Of a stretch of 64,000 nucleotides of DNA, positions 20,481-31,600 are shown one piece after another. Position numbers and translations under genes: made by a program. The notes below the pieces were generated by a model that saw only the letters and a list, made by a program, of their open reading frames with translations, was not told where the DNA came from and did no database searches. This DNA is from Ifrita kowaldi (taxonomy: Eukaryota; Chordata; Aves; Passeriformes; Cinclosomatidae), in NCBI GenBank assembly GCA_013398055.1, contig VZRS01007449.1, positions 1 to 64,000 of the forward strand, in the 5' to 3' direction. Position 1 is the stretch's first letter, and every line of letters starts with the position of its first letter.

Positions 20481-23400
20481 AAAGAATCACCACCAGAAAA
20501 ATCTGGCACCTCCTAAATCACAGTGACAATATCAGCAGGGTGTTTACTCTGAGGAGAAAAAAATTTATGGTCTGAGACTGACTGTGCTCACGTGGCACTT
20601 GCCAGGGCATGGGGACATCCCATGGCATCGGGGACACAGCACGAGGGGACACGTGCCAGGGGCAAGCAGTGCCCCAGCCTCAGGGACTGGAAGCAGCAGT
20701 GGGAAAGGGATGTGTCCCTTGCGTCCCTCCTTCCCACCCTCAGGCATCATCTGTGAGGGTGGCTTTTGAGGCCACCACGGATGAGTCCAGCAGGGACCGT
20801 GGACAAGTGACCAATGTGGCTTTAGAGTGTCCTGAAGCTTTGATCATTCGTGTCCCGAAGCCCCAGAGCTGGGAGACCAGACCATGATCCATCCCTGGTC
20901 CTCTCCCAGTCTGCAGCCACTCCTTCCCTGAACCTCAGGGCAGTGAAGGGACCTCAGCTGCGTCTTCACCAGGAAAAAATGCAGGGGAATATCCTGACTC
21001 CAAATGAAGGAGAGTAATTCAGAGCACGTCTGCCCTTAGCTCATCACCCGCAAAGTGTCCCAGGCCACCACGGGTGGGAGGTGCCTTTTCCTCATCCCTT
21101 TCCATCATTTCTGGTGTTTCTCCAAGGTCAATTCTGTCTTTAGGATGAGGTCCCTGCCCAAGGAGCTGGATGGTTCCTCACAGTGGCACAGTCAGAGGGC
21201 ATGGACAGTTTTTGTGGGGTTAATCTCCCCAAAAATCCTGTAACCCCCAGTGTCCCTGCGGGACGGAGTGAGTCCCACCCTTGTCTCCAAAATGAGGGAT
21301 CTTCACTCAGGAGCTGGTAAATTTTTGATGAAAATAAGTCATACAAGAAGGCAAAGATGATAATGTTGCTGTTGGAGCTGTAACGAGACACAAATGCTAT
21401 TTTCATGGTTTTCTCTGAAAGAAATACACAAAGCCCAAGCGATTTAATCAAAGATCTCTCAGGCTTTGCAATCAGCACAGCCACAGATGAAGGGAAATCT
21501 ACTTTTATGTGGCAGAACATGAGAGGTTTTCCCATTAAAATAAAAAGAAAGATGAGGAAAAAAAACGTTTTAAGGAGTTTTATTTTTGCAAGGATGTGAC
21601 ATGAAGGATCTACATTGTCTGTGTGAGAGAAGGACTGTGATTAGCTCAGATAAAACACAGAATTTGGGGGTTTTTTTAATGTTTTATGAATACATGCATG
21701 ACATTACACTTGTCTGCTTAACACTGAGCACATCTCCAAGGAGTCCTTTGGCAAATGCATTTGGGAAGAAGAAAAGGGATAAACTCCTGGGCAAATAAAG
21801 ATGGCAACAGGTAGAAACAAACATTCATCTGTTCAGATTCTGAAGCGCCTTCTGAGCTATTCCAGAACGAACACCCAAAGCCCAGGATGCAGCTTTTGAA
21901 GCTGCTGAGATCTTTGAACTGAACAATTAGGATGGGTCGCTCAGCAAAAACGTTTTTAGTTTTGGCAAGGAAGCTCGGAGAAAGTGAGGATTTTTGACCT
22001 GAGTGTTCAGGGGGCTCTGACCACCTGGGACTGATCTGCTTGGAGGAGCAGGAAACGCTGTGAGGCTCGAGCTGATGGAAATAGCTCCTGTTTCCTCTGC
22101 ATCCCATCCCCACCGAGGCTGGGAGATGCACAGGATCCCGCAAGCATCCAAGGTTTGCTGCACAACATCAGGGACAAGGCGGGAGGGCAGATTAACCCCG
22201 TTTACCCTGAAGAAGCCCGTGATTAATGCAGCTTGGAGAGGGCTGTAGGAAGGGGAATTGCTTAAGAAGATGGAAGGAAGTCCGTGAATGTCCCTCACTG
22301 ATACTATATATGGTGCTTGGTCAGTTGTGCTTGAGGAGCAGCAGCCAGAATTGCATTTTTATTGTATTTCTTTTTAAAGCAGGAAAAAAAAGGTCAAATA
22401 ACTGCGCTCTGTTCAAAGAGCCCGCGGTGATGGATAACGCTGAGAGTGGCAGCTGCTGGATTTCCAGCCCTGGGAGCGTTTTTGGGGCTGCTGCAGGGGT
22501 TATGCCCCGCTGCCGTCTGCCAGGCCAGTGGCCTCTCTGTTCCCATTCCCTTGGGATTCTCCCAGCCCCAGTTTTGAGCAATTGGCCTGGCTTGGCAGGG
22601 AACTGGGTTGAGTTTGACGCAGGAATTCTCTGGAGCAGAGCTGGGTGTTTATGTGGGGACAGCAGTGAGCGGAAGATGGGAGTCAGGGCATGGAAAGGGG
22701 CTTTCTCCTGCTGTTGCTGGTTCCCAGTGCACAAATAACCCCGGGATAATGCCAGGGGCAGTATGGACAGAGGCTGGAGGTGTTTCAGATGACCAAAGAG
22801 GTCACTCACAGGTGAAGAGACAACTGGTGGCCACAGACTGGCAAAGGAACACCCTGTGCTGCACCAGGGCAATCAGCGAGAAATGAGTTCCTGCTGCCTC
22901 AGAGATACCCCAGAGGATCACAGCTCCTTCCCTGCCCCATCCCACTGCCCAGAAAGCCAGAAACTCACCTTCATCAGTAGCACCCTGGAATCTCAGTGCC
23001 CCCTTCCACCTGCCCAGTACCTCAGGCTCACTTAATGGGACTGGGCCATTTATTCCCACCATGGACTGGTCACCCCAGCAGGTTGATTTCTCAGAGTTAG
23101 GGACATCTTGGTTGTCCCAGCTCCTCTCCAAACCCTCATTTAGTGTCCAAAGTATCTGGGGCTGCCTTTGTTGCAAATCCTGACATGGTTTTCCCTCCCT
23201 GATCCCACCAGCACCGATAACCAGCACTGCAGAAAGCACAGGAACATCCCCCCTTCCCTCCTCTCCCCTTTTACATCTGCTCTACATTTCCATCCCAGAA
23301 ATTAGAGAACTTAGTTATGTGGAATTACAGAGCTGGGGTATGGAACTGATTGGGTATTCAAGCTAAATAAGATGAATTTAAAGATCTCTCCAGGAAATTG

Positions 23401-24235
23401 AGTGGAACACCCAAACTGACATCGGGTATTAAATATTATATTTGTGCAGTTGCTCTTTCGAGCCCGTTGGCATCGAACATCTGGGAGCACGATTGAGAAC
23501 ACGCAGAAACTGAATACCTACTCAAAATTATGCTCATCAGAGCTCAGAAATTAAAATATTACTGGGTACACTCTGAGCCAGTCCTTTCCTACAAGGTAGG
23601 GCTATTAAAATATGATTAGCTGAGCCGTATCTGCTCTCAGAACTGTCACACACCATTACAGCTGAAAAGACCTTGATGCAACACTCTTGGCACAACCCCC
23701 TGCTTGATCAGCAGCAAGATGCCGAAAAATGAACCTTGGAAATGCTCACCCCAGGAGGTGGGGAATTAAAAAGAATTACAAAGAGAAGTTGGGGGGGTCT
23801 CACAGCATTGGTTGTGCAAATTCAGGTGGGTTTGGGCTCCTCTTTAAGGCAAGAAAGCTGAAAATGATGGTTTGGGTTTTTTCTGATGTGGGAAGAGCTT
23901 CACTCTTCACTGCCTCGAGAGTGTGTTGCCTCTTCATCATCACCCAGGACAGAGCTGGGGATTTCTTCCTACCACAGCCCCCTGCAATCACAGCTCCCTG
24001 TCCCCACCACGTTCACATTTCCAAGAGCTCCACGCACTCCATGGGTGGTCAGGATTGCGTTTCCCCTTCCTTGCTGGAGAATAAAATTCAACCAACCACA
24101 GAAAACCTGCAGGGCCTGGGCTCAGGTCGGGATAATTATGATCCTCTCCTGCTTCTGGAATCACAGTGAGATATCCATATATCTGCATTTATAGGTATAA
24201 AAAATCCTTTGCATTATGTGATCATCATCTACATA
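20481..24235. other. Unique noncoding sequence, no gene recognised
   Basis: The stretch shows short, domainless open frames on both strands. A GC-richer part at about 22430-22720 has no promoter motif. The segment at 21300-21680 is AT-rich and repeat-poor and could be regulatory. No confident CR1 copy. Confidence 0.45.
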
Positions 24236-24339
24236 TATCTATTTTTTTTTTTTTTAAAGCCTGGCTGCACTAAACCAGACACACGAGGAAGAAGCAGCTT
24301 GGCAAAAACAAGGCAGAAATGCGGTTGGTTTTTTTTTTT

Positions 24340-24620
24340 CAGGACTGAGGCCAGGCGAGGTCCGAGGTCCCAGCCCCGGTGCCCCACTGTGCTGCTCCCT
24401 GGCCGCCCTAATCCGTGCAGAATTCCCGCAAAAGCCGAGGCAGCGCTGCCTGTCCCGGCCCGGCGGGAGCCGCGGCTGCCTGGCCGTGTCAGGGCTTATT
24501 ACTCCGTGTTTTCACACTTATCCCCAAAGTGTTGAACTCGCCCCGAAGGTTAATTAGTAATTTATTGCCCTGTCATCAGTTCGAGGCTACTAATGGCTTC
24601 AATTTAGCCCCAGGGCTTTT
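24340..24620. promoter_or_regulatory. Small CpG-rich patch joined to a candidate conserved element
   Basis: The left part (24340-24490) is CpG-rich, with cccggcccggcgggagccgc. The right part (24490-24620) turns abruptly AT-rich: gcttattactccgtgttttc, gttaattagtaatttattgc and ctactaatggcttcaattta carry clustered TAAT cores. The pairing of a CpG patch with such a block resembles the elements at the left end. Confidence 0.45.
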
Positions 24621-24698
24621 GGTTTTATTTTTTTTTTTTCTTTTTTCTTCCCTCTTTTTTTTTTTGTTTTTCTTTTTTTTTTTTCCTCCTGCCTCCTC
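24621..24698. repeat. T-rich low-complexity tract
   Basis: Almost only T with occasional C and G. It could be a long degenerate homopolymer. The overlapping Lys-rich minus-strand and Phe-rich plus-strand frames are artefacts. Confidence 0.9.
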
Positions 24699-24789
24699 TG
24701 GAGGATCTGCGAGTTGAAGCACACGGGAAAGATGCAAATCTTCTTGGAAAAGCGCCTGGAAATAAGGTCCAAAGGAATAGCTGAAGATC

Positions 24790-24872
24790 AGAGAATCACA
24801 GAATGGGTTGGGTTGGAAGGGACCATAAACGTCACCCCATTCCAAGCTCCTGCCGTGGGCAAGGGAATTCTT
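24790..24872 (-). mobile_element. CR1 LINE 3'-end fragment
   Basis: agaatcacagaatgggttgg followed by gttggaagggaccataaa is the reverse complement of the CR1 3' end. The next part matches the 'cctgccatgggcaggga' region with changes. It is short and 5'-truncated. Confidence 0.8.
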
Positions 24873-25647
24873 CTACAAGGGACATCCTTTTCCCCTCTGC
24901 ACCTCTGGGAGCAGCAACAGTGGGATGTGGCTGGGTGATTCTGGATGCCAGGCTCCCAGTGCATCCTCACCAGGGATTCACAGGAGAGAAATTAGGGAAA
25001 AAAGGGAAGAATTAGATCTTTTCAGGAATATTTGGGGTTTCTTTAAGCCAAAAAACTGCAACAAATCCCTTGCAATTTGCTCCAGGGAGGAATACGGTGG
25101 CAAAGCCCAGACCCAGAGGGAAGCAGGGGCTGTAGCATTCCTGCATCCTGCCCCTCCCTGTGCTGGGATGAGCCAGTCCAGGCAGGAGGGTGGAAAGGTG
25201 CAATCCTCAAACCCGTGTGAGCTGTCAGCCAGAAAGGAAAAAAGTTCGGGCATTTCTTTGGATTTGGATTTAAAAAGGGAAAAAGCCTCCAGTTTTCACC
25301 TCCACGCACGTGGATTCCCAGAGCAACATCTGCTGTTCCCCTGCCCCGTTTAATTTATGGCCGTTAACTTTAGGGCTAAGGACAGTTTATGGAAAAAAAC
25401 ACCTGCTTTCCCCTCCTCCCGGGGCAAGGGTGGAATTTTCTCTGACTCTGCATCCTAAATAAAGCTCCGTTCCAGGCCCTGATGATTCATGCCACGGCTC
25501 TCACACACACACACGCCTTATGTTAGAGGCCCTGTCAAGATGCTCGTGCCCCTTTGGAGCTGGAGGACTTTGCACAGAGATCATTTATCCACATCCCCAG
25601 GGGAAATCTGAGCCCTGGGCCCGGCTGGCCTGGTGGTGATGGCCACA
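24873..25647. other. Unique noncoding sequence
   Basis: No exon recognised. A short (CA)7 repeat lies at 25501-25514. An AT-rich piece at 25340-25400 (taatttatggccgttaactt) could be regulatory. Confidence 0.5.
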
Positions 25648-25850
25648 AAATCAGGTTTGTTTGGGTTGGAAGGGACCTTTAATTTCTTCTAGTCCAACTC
25701 TCCTGCAGGGACACCTTCAGATAGACCAGGTTGCTCCCCGTTCAACCTGACCTTGAGTTTTGCCAGGAATGGAGCATCCACCACCTCTCCGGGCAATCTG
25801 TGCCAGTGTTTTGTGAGCCTTGGTGTGGAAAACTCCTTCCATCCATGTGC
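25648..25850 (-). mobile_element. CR1 LINE 3'-end fragment
   Basis: tttgggttggaagggacctt starts a copy that continues through the CR1 regions 'gtccaactctcctgcaggga', 'agaccaggttgctcc', 'gagcatccaccacctctc' and 'gggcaatctgtgccagtg'. It is about 200 bp, minus strand, and lacks the tail octamers. The right end decays after the 'aactccttccatcc' part. Confidence 0.8.
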
Positions 25851-27318
25851 CAGCCCCTTGCAGGAAGTCGTGGGGTGCTCTGTCCAACTCAGGGCCGCTG
25901 GGACCCCAGCAAAGTCGCCCTGTTCTGCTTCCAGCTTGGCTTTCTGCATCCCAAACCCATGGCATCCTTTCCATCTCTTCTCCAAACCCACCTCACACAA
26001 GCACCAAGCTCAGGCCAGCCCTCATTGTTCTTTCTCAGCCCTTTGACACAGGTCCCTGGCTCTGCTTCTGGCATTAGAAAAGATTGGCTTTCCGTGATGG
26101 AGCTTTCAGTCAAGGGGAAAAAAAAAAGGGGAAAAAAAACCAAGCAAAGAAGGGAAAAAAAAAGGAAAAGAAATCAAAATGAGACTTGTTGGCAGCCAAC
26201 GGAAGATAAAACCTGGACGCTCATCCAGGCTTTTGTTGGAAAACTGATAGCCAGCACTGGGCAGCTCCAGGGACCCCCCACGCAGCAAACACCCCTTGCC
26301 CAGAGCAGGGTGTCCCACGCAGGGCTGGACCCCCAGGATTTTTCCCCCTTTCCCGCATCCACACCACGCTCCAGCCTCAGCACCAGGGCAGGTTTGGCCC
26401 TGCTGCTTTTTCTGAGTGCGAGCAGAGCAAGGTGGTGCTGGTGGGGCTGGGGGGAGAAGCCTGTGACTAATCTTGTAACCTTTCCTTTCAGTGTTTAAGA
26501 GAAGCGAAGGCTGTTTACAATAAAAGCGAGCGATATTTTTCATCCTTCCAAATGGAACAAGGATTCTATAAACAGAGGAACCTCAGACACAGCAAACACC
26601 TGTTGAAGGGAACCGGCTTGAGAAGACACGCGAGGGCTCTCTGTCCATCCATCAAAGCCTCCTGGTGACTCGTGGTCAAGTTCAAGTCAAAGTACACGGC
26701 ACGGATCTGCTGATGGAGGGAGGCTGGGGTAAGCAGAAGCATTAGCAAATATCCCTGGCTTTTCCTTGGGAAATTACGGAGCAGGGAAGAGTTTTCTACC
26801 TCCTCAACTAAGGAGTTGAGATGTGTATATTCCTAGGTAGTTCCTCAATTGGATTCGAGCAGTTTTTCCTGTTGTCTGGTATCGCACTTCCAAGGAGGAA
26901 CCCCAGTTTGGGAAGTTATGGAATAACCTGTCAAAACTTCCCCTGTCTTCCCTACAGCCCTTGGCTCAGGTTTCAGCCCTGCACCAAAACATGTAAGCTT
27001 TGATTTCATCCAAGCTGCTGTGGCTTTGAGTTCTTCCCAAACTAATCAAATCAAACACAACCGTGTTCACTTAATCCTGCAGGCTGGGTTTGAAATCAGG
27101 AACTCCTCCGTCTTCAGCGGTGTCTTGTGGTGGCGAATTCCACGGATTAATCATGGATATCTTCCCACAATATAACCTACATCATACCCCCAGTAATTAC
27201 TGACCTAAGGGAGCTAAATCAGTGTCATAGCCTTTTGTTTTGCATTTTTTTCCAGAAAGGTCAGTCAAAGCCACCCAGAATTGTGCCAGGGAGCACCTAC
27301 GAGCCACCCATAGGTTTG
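25851..27318. other. Unique noncoding sequence
   Basis: A purine run at about 26115-26180 is A- and G-rich. The 255-codon open frame at 25731-26498 begins inside a CR1 copy and runs through this purine run, so it is not a gene. No exon recognised. Confidence 0.5.
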
Positions 27319-27362
27319 TAATCATGGAATATCCTGAGTGGGAAGGACTCCACATGGATCCC
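27319..27362 (-). mobile_element. Probable CR1 3'-end fragment of another subfamily
   Basis: taatcatggaatatcctgag followed by tgggaaggactccacatgga resembles the avian repeat end 'aatcatagaatatcctgagttggaagggacc'. Only about 45 bp is clear, so subfamily and limits are uncertain. Confidence 0.5.
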
Positions 27363-28240
27363 GCTCTCCTGAGGAGCGACTTTCCCAATGAGCCACCAGA
27401 AGAGGAATTCCCAAGGCCATTGCTCAAAACCGTGACAATTCCATCCTCATTATGGCTTCTTTTTGCCTTTTCCCACCCCTCCAAGAGCAAGGCAGAGAAA
27501 TATCCTCTATTCCAGCACGGATGTCTCGGCTTGGATAAATCAACCCCACTGATGCCGTGGAGCCTCTCCAACTTACACCTACTCCAGAACCTGCTCTCCT
27601 GTATTTCATATCTTGTATTTCCCTGGCTGGGGATGAGAAAGGCTCCATCAAAGTGCAAACTGCCTGTTTATCTGACATCCCATCCCAGAGGATGAGCCAG
27701 CAGCGCAGGACTCATCGGAAACACGGCTGACAAAGTGCAAAGAAAATCGTCGTCTTCCGCGCTTGTAATTCTTCCGAAAACTTCGCTTCCAAAACATTTT
27801 TCCACCTGTTATGAGAAAGGCTGTCTTGCTCTGCCTGGGCTCTGGAAGTGTGTGCTGACAGGCTGTGTGTAATGTCATCTCCCTGCTTTCAATCCCGCTC
27901 CAAGCTCGGGAATCCAGCAGGCTGGGCTGAGGATTGCTCCGTTGGAAGCGGGAGGAGGTTGTTTTATTTTCAAACTTTATTTTGATGGGTTGGGTTTGCT
28001 CCTGCCCTAACAAACAGGTTGGCACAGATGATTAATTATGAACAGGATTTAAAGTCAAGCAGAACAGCAAATACCTGTGGTCACCTGGTGCCCAGTTCAC
28101 CCACAGCAGCCTCTGCGTTCAATTCCTTTAAGAAATGCCCAAGGTTTTGTTCCATATGCATTTTTTGTATCCTATGAAATTCATTGGTACTCACAACTTC
28201 GATGGGTTCAAAAATGAGAGCAGTTAAAGGTTAGCAAATA
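27363..28240. other. Unique noncoding sequence
   Basis: No exon recognised. An AT-rich part at 28010-28060 and 28130-28240 is repeat-poor and may hold regulatory sites. Isolated CpGs occur near 27740-27790. Confidence 0.5.
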
Positions 28241-28612
28241 TATCATAAAATCATGGAATGGTTTGGGTTGGAAGGGATTTTAAAGCTCCTCTCGTTCCAA
28301 CTCCCCTGCCATGGGCAGGGACACCTTCCACTATCCCAGGCTGCTCCAAGCCCTGTCCAATCTGGCCTTGGACATTTCCAGGGGTGAAGCAGCCACAGCT
28401 TCTCTGGGCACCCTGTGCCAGGGCCTCCCCACCCTCACAGGGAAGAATTTCTTCCCAATATCCCATCTAACCCTGCCCTCTGGAAACCATCCCTTCTTGT
28501 CCTGTCACTCCAATTCCTTATAAACACTCTCTTTCCAGGCTCTCTCCAGGTACTGAAAGGCTGCAATTAGATCACCCCAAAGCCTCTTCTCCAGGTTGAA
28601 ACAATTCCAATT
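28241..28612 (-). mobile_element. CR1 LINE 3' region, the best-preserved copy in the window
   Basis: About 370 bp starting at atcataaaatcatggaatgg. It continues through gggttggaagggattttaaa, ccatgggcagggacaccttc, ggctgctccaagccctgtcc, the 'ctctgggcaccctgtgccag' part, 'agggaagaatttcttcccaa' and 'agcctcttctccaggttgaa'. This is the full 3' part of the avian CR1 consensus in reverse orientation. It covers only the 3' end and lacks the catalytic domains. Relatively low divergence suggests a younger insertion than the others. Confidence 0.92.
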
Positions 28613-31600
28613 CAAGATACTCATCAAGCCTTGGCCACAAAAGTCTTTTTCTCAATACACACCTTTATCTCTTCTCTACCAAAACATCTCTATCCAATAA
28701 GCAAATAATGGGAATTTTGTTTCCTGGCCCCGCACATGGGACATACTTTCTGTTTCTTAGGGGGTTTTGTTGGGTTTTTTTTGGTTGCTTTATCAGTCCT
28801 TTCCGTGAAACTCTTCGTGTTGGAAAGGAGACAGTCACAGAGCTCTTAACGTTTTCTCTTTATGAAGAAATGTGGCTTTTCATCCTTAAATAATTATTCA
28901 TCTTGCTCCTTAATATAGACTCGATATAGCTGCTTTACAGTGTTCCAGTAACAGCCAGGCACTATCTCAGAATCGTGACTCATCTTCTTATCCCAAACTA
29001 TCCATATTCCTTACAAAAACACCCAGCTGAGCACTCTTAAATATTTATGTCATCCCCAAAAGAGAGATAGTACTGGTATCAGCAGATCTGAGCCAAGGCT
29101 CACATCGAGCTTTAGAGCCCAAGTTCTCAGCTCACCCTGCATTTTTTAGAAGGGTCAAATCTGAGCCACCAAAATTTGCCTCTTGGCTTGGCTTGGAGTT
29201 GTTCATGCACAGGAGTGGAAAAGCAATCCCATCCCGTCTTGGGGTTTTCACTGGGATGAATTGAACAGAGCAACGAGGGGAATCCAGCACAGCCTTTGCA
29301 GGTTCAGTGCTGCTGTGGGGGATCCTGAAGGGGCAATAGGAATGAGTGGGTGCCCTGGGGTCCAACACTTCGGGACCAGCAGGAGAGAACATGACTGGGA
29401 GTTCACTTTTGAGCTCCTAACCCGCTGTTGTAGGATTGACCCTCTGTGGATCAGTTTGGACCACATTTGATCCCACTTCCCCTGATTTTGTAACATCTCA
29501 AGAAGTGATGACACCAGCCAAGGCGTTCCCATAAAAACACGAGGAAAATCAGGCAGATGAAACTTGGATCTGGACGAGGGTGCTCGGATCCAACTTGTTG
29601 GCTTGAGCTTCCCTGTAACTCACATCCAACTTGGGCAGCGAGAGCAGAATTCACGTGACTTTCTCCCCTTTCCCAGCCAGTCCATGGATTCCTCGCTGTC
29701 CCAGGAAACAACCATAGTTTCTAACACTCCGTGCTCTCTCTATTTCCAAACTCACTCCCTCCAGGTCACCTTTTGGCTGCTTCTTCTCCACCTTCCCGAG
29801 TCCAGCATTATCTCTGCCGATTGTTTCCAACTATAACACACATCAAAACTTCTTCCAGGATACTTTGTCCTCCAGCCAGTACCTTTTAAAGCTGACAGGA
29901 GGAGAGTGTGACTTGTATCTCACAAGGCTGGCTTCCCACTCCAGGCATGTGGGCACAACACAGGAGTGCCAGAGAGTTATGTATAACACAAAATTGGACA
30001 AATGAAAAGACAGATTTAAATAAACCACAGTTCCAAATGTGTCAATACGCTCAGGTTGATTGCTGGGCTGTTAGAAATCCAAGCTGGATGTACAGACTGA
30101 AAAAACAGCAACAGTCACAGTCCAGAGTAAGATAACATCTCCCCAAACTGCTTCTTACAGATTCCTGCTGGGTAGGTTGGCTGCCTTTGGATTGAGCTCC
30201 ATGGTTCCATGTCTTTCCATGGTTTCCACGGACTGAGCACGGAACCAGGCGCTGTAACCCAAATTCAAGCACTCACAGCAGAGGGTCTGCCCTTGCCCAG
30301 ATGGTCCCACCAGAAGCTGTGCACAACCACAAGGCTGGGCCAGCTCCAGATGAGCGGTGACAGCTGTTTTGCTCATGCCAAACCCACCATAACCTCGTGG
30401 CTCTGTCTCTCTGCCTTCACCTTCCTCCTCCAGCTCCTCCTCCCAGCACAACAGCAGCAAGAGCCCAGCTTGGCTCTGCTTCCCGAGCCTTTGGACCACA
30501 ACACTCAGCTTTGCCTGGGCTGATGTGAGATCTTGAACTGCTTTTCCACAATCCCACTCCCACCAAGGCCACTGTGTCAGCTCCTCAGTGGCTGCGCTTC
30601 CCACTGAAGCCACCGAAGCCAACGGAGCTGGGCTGAAACTCATCACCTGACTCACTTGGCTCTGAACCTTTGATTGTGGATTTCAAGGAGAAGAAACTCC
30701 AGCACTCCGTGACTTCTTCCTGACCCCAGAAGAGCTGAAGTAATGAAATGTTCTCTGGTCGTGTCCAAATCCCACAGGAGCCCTCAGTGGAACGGGCCAC
30801 AAGCGTGTGCAAGGTACAGACCCAGCACTTGGAGACCACAGCCACGACCCGACGGCTGAGAATGTTAATTGTTCTCCATCGCCCCCAGTGATTTTAACAT
30901 TTCATAATTCCTCCCCTGGCTGACAGCTGGATTCTTCCTTAATTACAAACCCATTGGAGTTGAAAAATCAGACATTTCCTGGAATTTAAACAACCAATTT
31001 TCCACCCGTCAGCATCCAACAACACAATCCTACAGTTTCATTCTAAGCAGGCTGGAAAAAAGTCATCAGAGCATGCTGGATGAAAGGGGGGAAAAGGGAT
31101 TTTGATGACTTCATACATTCAAATGCAGCATTCCTGGATCTTTGGGTTCCATTGTAAGGTGGAAATAGCATTGACAAAACCACAGTTCCATGTTTTTAAA
31201 AGGCAGCGTGTGGTTAAATACTGTGGATGGATCTTTTAAACACAGCTCTGGCATCTGACTATGCAATTATTCCTCTCTGTCTTAGGAAACACATCTTCGT
31301 TCAGAATTCATGCAGAATAAATACTGATTTTTTTCCCCCTTCATCGTTTGCCACCGGATTTGTTCATTTTCTCTCTGCAGCAAATTGTTGTGACAGTACG
31401 GAAAAGCTGCAAACTCCCAATTCTCAACCTGTTAAAAAGACAAAAGGAAAAGCCCTCAGACAGCTGCTGGCCTCCAGGAAACTCCAGGAACGGAGACCCA
31501 CGACGCTGCATCCTAATTATATCCTTGGGGAACAGCAAAGAGCCCCAAACACTCATCCAGCAGAGTCAGGAACAGCAACACCCCTTGACAGGACATCTCA

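Noticed and set aside
23641..23720. Possible CR1 end (cattacagctgaaaagacct)
   Set aside because: Similarity to the CR1 'aaaagacct' region is too short and the flanks do not continue the consensus.
25731..26498. 255-codon plus frame
   Set aside because: Begins inside a CR1 copy in antisense and runs through an A/G-rich tract.
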